Shown here: in pieces, positions 17,255 through 26,309 of the stretch
Layout: each line of letters starts with the position of its first letter
Numbering within the stretch: position 1 is the stretch's first letter
NCBI GenBank assembly: GCA_029433265.1
Contig: JAQTHT010000003.1
Span: 1 to 64,000 of the forward strand
DNA from: Leuconostocaceae bacterium ESL0958
GTDB lineage: Bacteria; Bacillota; Bacilli; Lactobacillales; Lactobacillaceae
Direction of reading: 5' to 3'
DNA: 64,000 nt
Notes under the pieces: generated by a model
The model's input: only the letters and a program-made list of their open reading frames with translations
Database searches by the model: none
What the model was told of the DNA's origin: nothing
Position numbers and translations under genes: made by a program

Positions 17255-17543
17255 TGGCAAAGAGCTCCTGACGGGCCTGTTGGTGATCGACATAGTCATA
17301 AAGCTCGTCATAAAAGGCGGGGTCGATTGCTTGACTAAAGGCCTTTTCAAAGACCCGGTCTTCCTTGGCCTTTTTGGCAGCGTTACGGTCGAGGGCGACG
17401 TAAGCCCCGCGGCCATTTTGCTTACCAGAAGGGTCTAGGAAAACTTCGCCTTCCTTGTTTTTGACAACACGGACCAAATCTTGTTTCTTCAACATTTCTC
17501 CAGAAATGATGTCTTTTCGTAAAGGAATTTTTCGGGTTTTCAT
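17241..17543 (-). CDS. ylxR: RNase P modulator / YlxR-family protein (RnpM)
   Basis: A 100-residue protein of the YlxR (DUF448) family with the conserved LVRVVKNKEGEVFLDPSG and NGRGAYVALD segments. B. subtilis YlxR has been described as an RNase P modulator. It sits in its usual place between nusA and ylxQ. GGGAGG precedes the ATG. The C-terminal tail (about residues 78-100) is longer and more acidic than the core. Confidence 0.9.
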   Translation of the reverse strand: MKTRKIPLRKDIISGEMLKKQDLVRVVKNKEGEVFLDPSGKQNGRGAYVALDRNAAKKAKEDRVFEKAFSQAIDPAFYDELYDYVDHQQARQELFANEQS

Positions 17544-17560
17544 CGAAAGGCCTCCCTGCT

Positions 17561-18736
17561 TTAGTCTGCCGGCGTTGTATCAGTTGACCAGTCGGCCTCA
17601 TCTGTTGCCAGGCTTTCATCAACTGCCGTCGCTGCCGTTTCTTCTTCCGTCAGATCCTCTGACAAATCGGTCGCCAGATCCTGATTTAATTCAGCTGCTT
17701 CGCTTTCTGGCTTAATATCAATCTTAAAGCCAGTCAAGCGGGCTGCCAAGCGGACGTTCTGGCCCTTCTTACCAATAGCTAGGGACAGCTGGTCATCTGG
17801 CACAATCACCGTCACCGCTTGTTCATCTTCAGGATCAAAGATAACATCCGTTACTTCGGATGGGTTGAGTGCGTTGGCAATGTATTGGGCTTCATCTTCT
17901 ACCCATTCCACGATGTCCATGTGCTCGCCGCCCAATTCCGTGACGACCGCTTGAACACGGGCACCCCGCTGTCCAACTAAGGCCCCGACTGGGTCTAGGT
18001 CGGGATCGTGCGTGTAAACGGCAATCTTAGAACGATCGCCCGCCTCACGAGAAATGGAGACAATTTCCACTGTCCCGTCGTAGACTTCTGGCACTTCCTG
18101 CTCGAAGAGCCGCTTGACCAAATCAGGTGCCGTTCGTGACACGAAAATCTGTGGGCCTTTCAAGGAATCATCTACCTTAGCAACCAAAACCTTAATGCGG
18201 TCATGCATCCGGTAGTGTTCCGTCTGCATCTGGTCTTCTGGCTTCATGACAGCTTCCTGATCACCAGCAATCATAATGTAGAGGAAGCGGTTATCCTGCC
18301 GTTCCACTTCACCCGTAATGATTTCACCTTCATAATCCGCATAACGTTCATAAATGGCCTCACGGGTCGCTTCCCGCATCTTTTGCACAATGACCTGCTT
18401 GGCCGCTTGGGCCGCCATCCGACCAAAGTCCTTTGGTGTGACGTCAAAGCGAATTTCATCGCCCGGTTCATAGGCCCGGTTAATGGCCAGGGCATCCGTC
18501 AGAGAAATCTCCGTATCCGGATCCAGCAAGTCATCGTCTAAGACGACTAATTTGACCTGTTTAATCGTCATGCTGCCTTTTTTACCATCAAAAGTTGCTT
18601 CTACATTTTGATTGGCGTTGTACTGCTTCTTATAGGCAGCCTTCAGGGCATTTTCCAGCGCTTCAATGACGACTGCGCGGTCAATACCCCGTTCTTGTTC
18701 CAAAGCGTCGAGCGCTTGTACTAATTCTTTACTCAT
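17561..18736 (-). CDS. nusA: Transcription termination/antitermination protein NusA
   Basis: A 391-residue NusA with the N-terminal RNA polymerase-binding domain (to about residue 130), an S1 domain (EGEIITGEVERQDNRFLYI region) and two KH domains (VGALVGQRGARVQAV and LAIGKKGQNVRLAARLTG). An acidic tail of about 45 residues ends the protein. NusA promotes pausing and intrinsic termination. It may regulate its own operon through the terminator in the rimP leader at 19264-19299. Confidence 0.97.
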   Translation of the reverse strand: MSKELVQALDALEQERGIDRAVVIEALENALKAAYKKQYNANQNVEATFDGKKGSMTIKQVKLVVLDDDLLDPDTEISLTDALAINRAYEPGDEIRFDVTPKDFGRMAAQAAKQVIVQKMREATREAIYERYADYEGEIITGEVERQDNRFLYIMIAGDQEAVMKPEDQMQTEHYRMHDRIKVLVAKVDDSLKGPQIFVSRTAPDLVKRLFEQEVPEVYDGTVEIVSISREAGDRSKIAVYTHDPDLDPVGALVGQRGARVQAVVTELGGEHMDIVEWVEDEAQYIANALNPSEVTDVIFDPEDEQAVTVIVPDDQLSLAIGKKGQNVRLAARLTGFKIDIKPESEAAELNQDLATDLSEDLTEEETAATAVDESLATDEADWSTDTTPAD

Positions 18737-18760
18737 CAGCTTACTCCACTTTCCATTCCC

Positions 18761-19237
18761 TTACAATTGAACGGCCATCACGGCCTTGGCAATCTCATCA
18801 AAAGACAAGGTCAACTGCTGTTCTTGGCAGTCTAACGTCAGGCCTTGCTCATTGAGTTGGGCAATCCGACCAGTCCACTTTTTGGCCCCATGCTGTGGCG
18901 CAAACAAAGCCACTGTGATGGCTGCATCCTCCGCCTGGGCCCATTCGAACTGCCAGTAGTCAGACAAGGTCCGGTCCAACCCTGGTGATGCAATATCTAA
19001 GAGGTATTCCCCCTCAATTGGGTCCTGACCTGCTTGATCTAATTGCTCATTCACGGCTTGGGTCAAATCCGTAATCTCTTGCATCGAAATGCCCTGATGA
19101 TCAGCCCGATCGACCAGTACTTCGACTGTCTTTTGGCCCCCTACTTTTTTGATTTGGAAAGACCACAGGAGCAGGCCCGCCTCTTGTAAAATAGGCGCTA
19201 AGAGTGCTTGAAAATCTTGGCTACCAGTTGCCACCAT
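18761..19237 (-). CDS. rimP: Ribosome maturation factor RimP
   Basis: A 158-residue RimP that aids 30S assembly. Visible are an N-terminal alpha/beta domain with LLLWSFQIKKVGGQKTVEVLVD, the ASPGLDRTL motif of the family (in LLDIASPGLDRTLSD) and a C-terminal SH3-like domain. The start at 19237 (MVATGSQDF) has AAGGGAGGCAG directly upstream; the longer open frame runs into the leader terminator and is rejected. It is first gene of the nusA-infB operon. Confidence 0.93.
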   Translation of the reverse strand: MVATGSQDFQALLAPILQEAGLLLWSFQIKKVGGQKTVEVLVDRADHQGISMQEITDLTQAVNEQLDQAGQDPIEGEYLLDIASPGLDRTLSDYWQFEWAQAEDAAITVALFAPQHGAKKWTGRIAQLNEQGLTLDCQEQQLTLSFDEIAKAVMAVQL

Positions 19238-19263
19238 CTGCCTCCCTTCTTCGCTGTCATAAA

Positions 19264-19299
19264 AAATGAGCCGGTCAACAACCGCCGACCCGCTCATTT
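19264..19299 (-). terminator. Intrinsic terminator in the rimP-nusA operon leader
   Basis: On the minus strand AAATGAGC...GCTCATTT forms the outer stem with GGTC/GACC inside, followed by TTTTTT. It lies between the operon promoter (19328-19356) and the rimP start at 19237, so it can stop transcription before the first gene. A small alternative hairpin (TTTAC/GTAAA) overlaps its 5' arm. B. subtilis uses a NusA-dependent leader terminator at the same place. Confidence 0.8.
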
Positions 19300-19327
19300 A
19301 CAACTGCTCTGTAAATTAACTACCCTT

Positions 19328-19356
19328 ATCATAGTTGATTTGGGGCCAAAAAGCAA
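19328..19356 (-). promoter_or_regulatory. Promoter of the rimP-nusA-ylxR-ylxQ-infB-rbfA operon
   Basis: On the minus strand -35 TTGCTT (19351-19356), 17 bp, -10 TATGAT (19328-19333). The predicted start gives a leader of about 85 nt holding the terminator hairpin. Confidence 0.75.
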
Positions 19357-19365
19357 GAAAGTACG

Positions 19366-19392
19366 AAAAAACCGCAGCGCTGCTGCGGTTTT
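19366..19392 (-). terminator. Terminator of rpmG-rpsN
   Basis: A stem of about 10 bp (AAAACCGCAG paired with CTGCGGTTTT) followed by T residues on the minus strand, just past the rpsN stop. Confidence 0.85.
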
Positions 19393-19398
19393 AACATC

Positions 19399-19668
19399 TT
19401 ACCAAGAAGCCTTCTTGACACCAGGAATCTGACCCTTGTGTGCCAATTGACGGAAGTTCAAACGGGACATACCGAAGTCACGCATGTAGCCGTGAGGACG
19501 GCCATCAACGCGGTCACGGTTGTGTACGCGAACTGGTGATGAATCCTTTGGCAAGGCAGCCAAACCGATGTAATCACCGGCAGCCTTCAAAGCAGCACGC
19601 TTGTCAGCGTACTTGGCAACCATAGCTTCCCGTTGCTTTGCCTTTGCAATCTTTGATTTCTTTGCCAT
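19399..19668 (-). CDS. rpsN: 30S ribosomal protein S14, zinc-free type
   Basis: An 89-residue S14 of the long C-minus form. It lacks the CxxC...CxxC zinc ribbon of the 61-residue form and carries [20 protein letters not shown] and [21 protein letters not shown]-type core motifs. It is part of the 30S head. It shares one base with the rpmG stop (TAATG), so the two are translationally coupled. In many Firmicutes the zinc-free S14 and L33 are induced by zinc shortage; no clear Zur box is seen here. Confidence 0.96.
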   Translation of the reverse strand: MAKKSKIAKAKQREAMVAKYADKRAALKAAGDYIGLAALPKDSSPVRVHNRDRVDGRPHGYMRDFGMSRLNFRQLAHKGQIPGVKKASW

Positions 19669-19817
19669 TACTTGATCTCCTTAAACGTTACAACTTTACG
19701 AAGTTTTGGTGAGTACTTCTTCAACTCCAAACGGTCAGGCGTGTTACGACGGTTCTTTGACGTCAAGTAAATCCGCTCACCCGTTTCATCATTTCCTAAA
19801 ACAACATGGATCCGCAT
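19668..19817 (-). CDS. rpmG: 50S ribosomal protein L33, zinc-free type
   Basis: A 49-residue L33, starting [20 protein letters not shown] and ending VVTFKEIK. It has no cysteine, so it is the C-minus, zinc-independent form. GAGGAG lies upstream of the ATG. It is first in a two-gene operon with rpsN; its TAA overlaps the rpsN ATG by one base. A strong promoter lies at 19881-19909. Confidence 0.95.
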   Translation of the reverse strand: MRIHVVLGNDETGERIYLTSKNRRNTPDRLELKKYSPKLRKVVTFKEIK

Positions 19818-19880
19818 AGATCTAACTCCTCAGTAGTAGATTTTTTATCAAAAAATATTTGCTTGTCAATACAAAAACTA

Positions 19881-19909
19881 ATTATACAGAGCCAATCTTT
19901 TTCTGTAAA
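19881..19909 (-). promoter_or_regulatory. Promoter of rpmG-rpsN
   Basis: -35 TTTACA (19904-19909), 17 bp, -10 TATAAT (19881-19886) on the minus strand. An AT-rich near-palindrome (ATTTTTTGATAAAAAAT on the minus strand) lies between it and the gene and could be an operator, though it does not resemble the Bacillus Zur box. Confidence 0.75.
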
Positions 19910-19924
19910 GACTTTTATAAGAAT

Positions 19925-19951
19925 TTCTAAACCAAATGTCGGTTTAGAAAG
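19925..19951 (-). terminator. Hairpin at the ppaC stop
   Basis: Stem TTTCTAAACC/GGTTTAGAAA with a seven-base loop contains the ppaC stop codon. The T-tract after it is short (TTCTT), so termination may be partial. Confidence 0.55.
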
Positions 19952-20849
19952 CCTTTTCCAAAGGTGGCACAACCTGCTTCTTCCGGGAAACAACCCCTGG
20001 CAAGTTGATGATACCATCCGTCAATTGTTGACCAAAGGCAGCGGCAACCGTCTCCGGAGCATCCCCCAGGTAGAGGCCCTTGGAATTGGAATGCAAGATA
20101 TCCGTAATAATCAGCAAAAAGTCTTCGTAACCAGCTGCCTTCATGCCGGCTTCCAACTCGTCCTTACGCGTCAAAACGTCGTCAATGTCGACCGTGTTGA
20201 CCTGGCCGATGCGGAATTCATGGCCGCCCATAGTAAAGGACTTGGCGTCCCCTTCCAAGAGATCTTCGATGGACCGGTTGGACAAATCAGTACCGGCCTT
20301 CAACATGGCCAGCCCATAAGCTTCGATATCATCAATGCCAGCCATCTTCGCCAGAGCAGGCAGCGCCTGACGGTCATAGTCCGTTGTCGTTGGGCTCTTT
20401 AACAGGAGCGTATCTGAAATCAAGCCGGAGGCTAACATCCCAGCAATCTTAGCCGGAATGGTCAATTGTTGCTGTTGATATTCATAGTACAAAATCGTTG
20501 CAACAGAACCCCAAGGCTTGGCTGTGATGTAGAGTGGGGTGGCGTTTTGGAAGGAGAACTTGTGGTGGTCATAAATGCCATAAACCGTCACGTCTGCCAA
20601 ATTGTCCACCGACTGGGCTGCTTCGTTATGGTCCACCAAGACCACTTCGTCGCTGCTAGCCCGGTCAATCACGGGCAATGGTTGCAAATCAAAGTAATCC
20701 AAGGCATAAGCCGTTTCTTGATTTGGTTTGCCCTGGGCCACTGCTTCCGTTGCCAGTCCCTGCTGGGCCAGCAAATCAGCGGCTGCGAGTGCCGAAGCCA
20801 CCGTATCAGTATCCGGGTTCTTGTGTCCAAAAACTTGCATTTTTGCCAT
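19944..20849 (-). CDS. ppaC: Manganese-dependent inorganic pyrophosphatase
   Basis: A 301-residue family II pyrophosphatase (DHH superfamily) that hydrolyses pyrophosphate to phosphate. Metal-binding motifs are FGHKNPDTDTVASA near the start, VLVDHNE and GIYDHHKFSF; the C-terminal DHHA2 domain ends with SRKKQVVPPLEKAF. The start at 20849 (MAKMQVFGHK) fits the family and has GAGGAG upstream; the longer frame is rejected. It follows parC by 63 bp on the same strand. Confidence 0.95.
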   Translation of the reverse strand: MAKMQVFGHKNPDTDTVASALAAADLLAQQGLATEAVAQGKPNQETAYALDYFDLQPLPVIDRASSDEVVLVDHNEAAQSVDNLADVTVYGIYDHHKFSFQNATPLYITAKPWGSVATILYYEYQQQQLTIPAKIAGMLASGLISDTLLLKSPTTTDYDRQALPALAKMAGIDDIEAYGLAMLKAGTDLSNRSIEDLLEGDAKSFTMGGHEFRIGQVNTVDIDDVLTRKDELEAGMKAAGYEDFLLIITDILHSNSKGLYLGDAPETVAAAFGQQLTDGIINLPGVVSRKKQVVPPLEKAF

Positions 20850-20912
20850 GTGTTGCTGCTCCTCAATCTTTTCTTCGTTATGTTGATTGTACCTTTTTTC
20901 CACTGCCCTTGC

Positions 20913-23345
20913 CTAGTCCTTTTCCTGTAGGTCCAGCGGCTTCATCGCAGTGACCAAGCCTGTCTGTGCAGGCTGGAACAGGTTTTGACCATTATTCGTC
21001 CTGGTTGTGGGCGAGTAGTCGGCTATCTGCAGGGTCAGTTCCTTGCCCCGATCCGTTTGCAGGGACAACACTGCCTGGTCATCGGCTAAGACCTGTGCTG
21101 CTGTCAGCTGGTAGTGAATCGTTTTCCGCGGACTCAGTACTTGCACGCCCTTGTTAGCCCGGTGGGCAATGGGCAGGTCCTGCAAGGCAAAGTACTTGAA
21201 AGTTCCTTGGTTGGTCGTTAGTGCCAGCCATTGATCGGCTGGGGTAACGGTCAACACCTGAACCACTTCATCTTCGGCCCCTAATTTAACCGCCTTCACA
21301 CCGGCAGTACGGGCCCCAACCAGCCCGACTTCATCCATGGCAAAGCGCAAGGCCAGGCCTTGCTTCGTCAGTACCAATGCCTGTTGGTCAGCTGCCCCTA
21401 GTGCCACCGCCACAACCCGACTGGTAGCACTTTTTCGTTTCATCGCTACCGCCGACTTCTTCTTGTAGGACTTTGGAATGAGATCCGTTAACAGGCTCTG
21501 TTTGATGAAGCCATCGTTCGTGGCCAGCATCAAACTTTGTGCTGTTGGCACCGTCTTGAAGAGGTAGGCTGCAATGATGGCTTCCTCTGCCTGCCAGTTA
21601 CTGAGCGCCTGGGAGAAGTGTTCACCAGCATCCTTCCAACGCAGTTCAGCTAGTTCGTGCACAGGGCGGTAAATCACATTGCCCAGATTGGTCAAGCAGA
21701 GCAAGGCGTCGGTCGTCGAAGCCGTCTGGTCCAAAACAACCTGGTCATCCTCTGTCAAGCCGTTTTCCCCCGTCGAGGCCTTATAAGACCGCAAAGGCGA
21801 ACGTTTAAAGTAACCATTTTGTGAAATCAAGACCCGGACGTTTTCCTCAGCTACCGTTACGGACTGATCAATGACCAACGGTTCGATCTCCGCCTCAATC
21901 GCCGTTAAACGGGGGCTGGCATAGGCTTTGTTGATGGCTTCTAATTCCTGGCGAATAACTCGGTGCAAGGCCTGCCGGTCATTCAAAATCGCCGTCAGTT
22001 CCTCAATCCGTGCCGCCAGTGCAGCATGCTCCTCTTGCAATTGCGTCACATCCGTATTGGTTAACCGGTAGAGCTGCAAGGCTACAATGGCCTCGGCCTG
22101 GGCCTTGGTAAAGTCAAATTGCGCAACCAGATTGTTCGTTGCGTCCTTCCGGTTTTTCGATGCCCGGATAGCGGCCACGACTTCATCTAGGATGGACAGC
22201 ATCCGAATCAAGCCGGCGACGATGTGCTGGCGGGCCTGGGCCTTCTTTAAGTCATAAGCAGACCGCTTCAAGACGACTTCCTTGCGGAAGTCCAAAAAGG
22301 CCTGCAAGCCGGACTTCAGTGTCACCAATTCAGGCCGTTGATTGTGAATGGCCACCATGTTGAAATGGTAGGAAATCTGTAGGTCTGTCTTTTTAAAGAG
22401 ATAAGTCAAAATGCCAGCGGCATCGGCATCCCGGGTCAGCTCAATCACAATGGACATTCCCTCCCGGTCGGACTCATCGCGAATCTCACTAATGCCGGCC
22501 ACTTCCTTGTTCAGGCGGATGGCGTCAATTTTAGCAACCAGTGTGGACTTGACCACTTCGTAGGGCAGTTCCGTAATTTCAATCTTCTGCTTACCACCCT
22601 TGAGCGGCGATACCGTCGTTTTCGCTCGGACGACCACTCGACCTCGGCCCGTTTCATAGGCCTGCCGGATGCCCGCCATCCCTTGAATAATGCCCCCAGT
22701 CGGGAAATCAGGTCCCTTAACGTAGGTCATTAAATCAGCCAAACTAGCATCGGGCTGGTCTAAGAGATGAATCAAGGCTTGGTTAATCTCGGTCAAATTG
22801 TGGGGCGGAATATCGGTGGCATAACCAGCCGAAATCCCGGTCGCGCCGTTAACAAAGAGATTGGGCAAACGTGAAGGCAGTACCGTCGGTTCGTAGGTCG
22901 TATCATCAAAGTTGAGGACCATTTCCACAGTATCCTGGGCCAAATCGGTTAAAATTTCCCCGGCAGCTTTCGTTAAACGGGACTCCGTGTAGCGCATGGC
23001 CGCGGCCGGATCATTATCAACCGAGCCGTTATTGCCGTTCATATCAATGAGCGGCTGCCGGACCTTCCAATCCTGGGACAGGCGGACCATCGCTTCGTAA
23101 ATTGACGAATCCCCGTGTGGGTGGAAGTTTCCCATGACGTTACCGACAGCCTTGGCCGACTTACGGTAAGGATGGTCATAGGTATTCGCATCCTGATCCA
23201 TGGCGTACAAAATCCGCCGTTGAACCGGTTTGAGCCCATCCCGAATGTCCGGCAGGGCTCGTTCTTGAATAATATATTTGGAGTAGCGCCCGAAACGCTC
23301 CCCCATCACAGCTTCTAGTGAAAGCTCCGTAATACGGTCAGCCAT
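20913..23345 (-). CDS. parC: DNA topoisomerase IV subunit A
   Basis: An 810-residue ParC. The breakage-reunion domain carries GLKPVQRRILYAM, the quinolone-region motif NFHPHGDSSIYEAMVR and the catalytic tyrosine in PAAAMRYTE. A GNNGSVDNDP segment distinguishes it from GyrA. The C-terminal beta-pinwheel repeats follow from about residue 500. With ParE it decatenates daughter chromosomes. Both quinolone hot-spot positions hold the usual sensitive residues (Ser and Glu). Confidence 0.96.
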   Translation of the reverse strand: MADRITELSLEAVMGERFGRYSKYIIQERALPDIRDGLKPVQRRILYAMDQDANTYDHPYRKSAKAVGNVMGNFHPHGDSSIYEAMVRLSQDWKVRQPLIDMNGNNGSVDNDPAAAMRYTESRLTKAAGEILTDLAQDTVEMVLNFDDTTYEPTVLPSRLPNLFVNGATGISAGYATDIPPHNLTEINQALIHLLDQPDASLADLMTYVKGPDFPTGGIIQGMAGIRQAYETGRGRVVVRAKTTVSPLKGGKQKIEITELPYEVVKSTLVAKIDAIRLNKEVAGISEIRDESDREGMSIVIELTRDADAAGILTYLFKKTDLQISYHFNMVAIHNQRPELVTLKSGLQAFLDFRKEVVLKRSAYDLKKAQARQHIVAGLIRMLSILDEVVAAIRASKNRKDATNNLVAQFDFTKAQAEAIVALQLYRLTNTDVTQLQEEHAALAARIEELTAILNDRQALHRVIRQELEAINKAYASPRLTAIEAEIEPLVIDQSVTVAEENVRVLISQNGYFKRSPLRSYKASTGENGLTEDDQVVLDQTASTTDALLCLTNLGNVIYRPVHELAELRWKDAGEHFSQALSNWQAEEAIIAAYLFKTVPTAQSLMLATNDGFIKQSLLTDLIPKSYKKKSAVAMKRKSATSRVVAVALGAADQQALVLTKQGLALRFAMDEVGLVGARTAGVKAVKLGAEDEVVQVLTVTPADQWLALTTNQGTFKYFALQDLPIAHRANKGVQVLSPRKTIHYQLTAAQVLADDQAVLSLQTDRGKELTLQIADYSPTTRTNNGQNLFQPAQTGLVTAMKPLDLQEKD

Positions 23346-23382
23346 CGTGACAAAACCTGGTCCTTTCTTCTTTCTTTAGCTA

Positions 23383-25464
23383 CTAAAAGAGATCTAAGTT
23401 TTCGTACTGGTCGCTAGCAGCAGGGTGATCCCCCTGGTCGTCATCGTGCGACTGCTGAGCCGGCTGATGGGGGTCCTGCCCTGCCTTGACCTGTTCAAAG
23501 ACCTGGGCATTGTCGCCGTCGCCTTCGACCTTGTCTAAAATGGAACCCTCTTCCTCTAGCGTGAACTGTACATTTTGTTCAATCCAAGTTCGCCGGGGAT
23601 CCACCTTGTCGCCCATAAGCGTCGTCACTCGTTTTTCAGCAAGGAGCGCATCATCAATTTTGACCCGAATGAGGGTTCTAGAGGTCGGATCCATGGTCGT
23701 TTCCCAGAGCAGGCCGGCATTCATTTCCCCTAAGCCCTTGAAACGAGTCAATTCGTACTTCATCTTGGCCTGGGCCGTCAGAGTGGTCAATTCATCATTG
23801 GTCCAAGCAAACTGGTCCGCCTGCTTGCCCCGGTACTTAATGCGGTAGAGCGGCGGCAGGGCGATGTAGACCCGGCCCGCTTCGATTAGTGGGCGCATGT
23901 ACTTATAAAAGAAGGTCAGCAAGAGCGTCTGAATATGGGCCCCATCGTCATCGGCATCGGTCATCAAAATCACCTTGTCAAAGGCAGCGTTGGCCAACTT
24001 AAAGTCCGGCCCAACGCCGGCGCCAATGGCGTAAATCAAGGTGGCGATTTCTTCATTTTTCATGATGTCCGCCAATTTGGCCTTCTGGGTGTTCAAGACC
24101 TTCCCCCGCAAAGGCAAAATCGCCTGAAACTTGCGGTCCCGGCCCTGCTTGGCAGAACCACCGGCGGAGTCCCCCTCGACCAAAAAGAGTTCGTTTTTGT
24201 CGGCATTTTTCGACTGGGCCGGCGCCAACTTTCCAGAAAGCAGGCGGTCCCGCTTTCCCTTAGTCTTGCCGGTCCGGGATTCCTCCCGCGCCTTGCGGGC
24301 CGCTTCCCGGGCTTCCCGGGCACGCAAAGCCTTGCGAACGATTTTTTGACCAAAATCCCCGTTCTCTAAGAGGAAACGGGATAGGGTTTCGTTGACCACC
24401 GCATCGACGGCTCCCCGGGCTTCTGTGGTGCCCAATTTATCCTTGGTCTGTCCTTCGAATTGCAGCAGTTCTTCGGGCACCCGCAGGGAAATCACGGCAG
24501 ATAGCCCTTCTCGAACGTCGGACCCTTCCAAATTCTTGTCCTTATCCTTTAGCAGTTTGGTCCGCCGTGCATATTCGTTAAAAGCCTTGGTCCAGGCGGA
24601 GCGGAAGCCCATTTCATGCGTACCGCCATCCTGAGTCCGGACATTGTTGACGAAGGACAGGAGGGTTTCCGAATAACCGTCATTGTACTGGGCAGCCACA
24701 TCCACAACAATCCCGTCCTGTTGGCCTTCAAAAGTCATCGTCGGTCCGAGGGCTTCCTTCTCTTCATTCAAAAACTCAACGAAGGAAGTCAGGCCGTGGT
24801 CATAATGGTAGTTTTCCACCCGGTTCGGCTCTACCCGCTCATCCGTCAGGGTAAATTGGACCCCAGACATCAGGAAGGCGGCCTCCCGCAGGCGTTCCGC
24901 TAGGGTGTCAAAGTGAAAGACCGTGGCGGAAAAAATGCTGGGATCCGGTTTAAACGTGACGGTCGTGCCCGTTTTGGCTTTGGTGCTTCCTTGGTCAACC
25001 AAGGTGCCCACCGGCTGCCCCCCTTTTTCAAAGCGTTCTACAAAGCGGTGGCCATCGCGGACAATGTCGACGGTCAACGACTCTGACAGTGCATTGACAA
25101 CGGAAGAACCGACGCCGTGCAATCCGCCGGAAGTTGAATAACCGCCCTGGCCGAACTTACCGCCGGCATGGAGCACGGTCAGAATAACCTCTGGCGTCGG
25201 CTTGCCCGAAGCGTGCATGGCCACCGGCATCCCCCGGCCGTAGTCTTGGACCGTGATGGCATTATTTTCATGAATGGTAACCTTAATTTCATCACCATAG
25301 CCGCCCAGCGCCTCATCGACCGCGTTATCGACGATTTCATAGACCAGGTGGTGAAGGCCGCGACCATCGGTGGAACCAATGTACATGCCGGGCCGCTTCC
25401 GGACTGCTTCCAAGCCTTCCAAAATTTTAATTGAATCTGAATCGTAATGTGTTTGCTTTGGCAC
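23383..25464 (-). CDS. parE: DNA topoisomerase IV subunit B
   Basis: A 693-residue ParE. The GHKL ATPase domain carries EIVDNAVDEALGGYGD and GRGMPVAMH; the TOPRIM domain carries LVEGDSAGGSAKQGRDR and the DADDDGAHI metal site. The C-terminus is extended by about 40 charged, Gln- and Asp-rich residues. The start codon is GTG (25462-25464) preceded by AAGGAC. The parE-parC pair is divergent from plsY, a layout conserved in Firmicutes. Confidence 0.96.
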   Translation of the reverse strand: MPKQTHYDSDSIKILEGLEAVRKRPGMYIGSTDGRGLHHLVYEIVDNAVDEALGGYGDEIKVTIHENNAITVQDYGRGMPVAMHASGKPTPEVILTVLHAGGKFGQGGYSTSGGLHGVGSSVVNALSESLTVDIVRDGHRFVERFEKGGQPVGTLVDQGSTKAKTGTTVTFKPDPSIFSATVFHFDTLAERLREAAFLMSGVQFTLTDERVEPNRVENYHYDHGLTSFVEFLNEEKEALGPTMTFEGQQDGIVVDVAAQYNDGYSETLLSFVNNVRTQDGGTHEMGFRSAWTKAFNEYARRTKLLKDKDKNLEGSDVREGLSAVISLRVPEELLQFEGQTKDKLGTTEARGAVDAVVNETLSRFLLENGDFGQKIVRKALRAREAREAARKAREESRTGKTKGKRDRLLSGKLAPAQSKNADKNELFLVEGDSAGGSAKQGRDRKFQAILPLRGKVLNTQKAKLADIMKNEEIATLIYAIGAGVGPDFKLANAAFDKVILMTDADDDGAHIQTLLLTFFYKYMRPLIEAGRVYIALPPLYRIKYRGKQADQFAWTNDELTTLTAQAKMKYELTRFKGLGEMNAGLLWETTMDPTSRTLIRVKIDDALLAEKRVTTLMGDKVDPRRTWIEQNVQFTLEEEGSILDKVEGDGDNAQVFEQVKAGQDPHQPAQQSHDDDQGDHPAASDQYENLDLF

Positions 25465-25631
25465 GATTTTTGTCCTTATATCATGATTTTTTTATACAGT
25501 TGTTGGCCAATTCCGGCGCAATCTACTTTATCATAGTTGAAATTCCAAAAACTGACAATAGAAAAAGCCGGGCCTAGTAAAAAAAGCGCGCTGTGATAGA
25601 ATAAATAGTGCATTTTAAAGGAGATTTTAAC

Positions 25632-26246
25632 ATGAGTCAACTCATTCTGATGATTGGGCTGTCCTACTTACTGGGCGCCCTCATGCCTGGCTACTGGCTG
25701 GGCAAATATGTCTACCATAAGAATATTCAAAATGAAGGGTCGGGAAACATCGGCACTAGTAATGCTTTCCGAATTCTAGGCCCCGTCCCGGGCGTCATCG
25801 TGATGATCCTGGATATTCTCAAGGGATCGGCTGCCGCCGCACTCCCATGGCTCTTTCATAGCAATGCCAATGCCATGTTAATCGGTCTGGCCGCAATCGT
25901 TGGCCACACCTATTCGATTTTCTTACATTTTAAGGGGGGCAAAGCCGTAGCGACTTCCGTTGGCGTGGTGGCTGTCTATAACTTCCCGGTATTCTTAGTG
26001 GCCTGGCTGGCTTTTTTACTCGGTCTCTTCCTCTTTTCCCGTGTATCGATTGCCTCCATGGCAGGCTTTCTCTTCGCCAGCCTATGGTGCTTACTGGTAG
26101 CCAAGGATCCCATTTTATCCGTCATTGCCGTGGTGCTGACGATTTTCGTCTTTTACCGACACCGCAGTAACATCCAACGGATCCTAGCGGGAACGGAAGC
26201 AACCATTCCCTTTGGCTGCTACTACTGGGCCAAGCATAAGTCTTAA
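25632..26246 (+). CDS. plsY: Acyl-phosphate glycerol-3-phosphate acyltransferase PlsY
   Basis: A 204-residue membrane protein that acylates glycerol-3-phosphate with acyl-phosphate, the first step of phospholipid synthesis. The cytosolic motifs are NEGSGNIGTSNAFRILG and HFKGGKAVATSVGV, separated by about five membrane helices. The start at 25632 has AAAGGAG upstream; the open frame begins eight codons earlier but without a site. A probable -10 TAGAAT is at 25597-25602. It is divergent from parE. Confidence 0.95.
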   Translation: MSQLILMIGLSYLLGALMPGYWLGKYVYHKNIQNEGSGNIGTSNAFRILGPVPGVIVMILDILKGSAAAALPWLFHSNANAMLIGLAAIVGHTYSIFLHFKGGKAVATSVGVVAVYNFPVFLVAWLAFLLGLFLFSRVSIASMAGFLFASLWCLLVAKDPILSVIAVVLTIFVFYRHRSNIQRILAGTEATIPFGCYYWAKHKS

Positions 26247-26264
26247 ACTAGGTGACACATAAAT

Positions 26265-26307
26265 AAAAACACTGCCTGTTCTCCATTTAGAACAGGCAGT
26301 GTTTTTT
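26265..26307. terminator. Bidirectional terminator between plsY and rel
   Basis: A stem of about 16 bp containing CACTGCCTGTTCT and its complement, with A runs on the left and T runs on the right; it serves both convergent genes. Confidence 0.92.
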
Positions 26308-26309
26308 GT

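Noticed and set aside
19820-19880. Zur box before rpmG-rpsN
   Set aside because: The AT-rich near-palindrome there does not match the known Zur consensus well enough.
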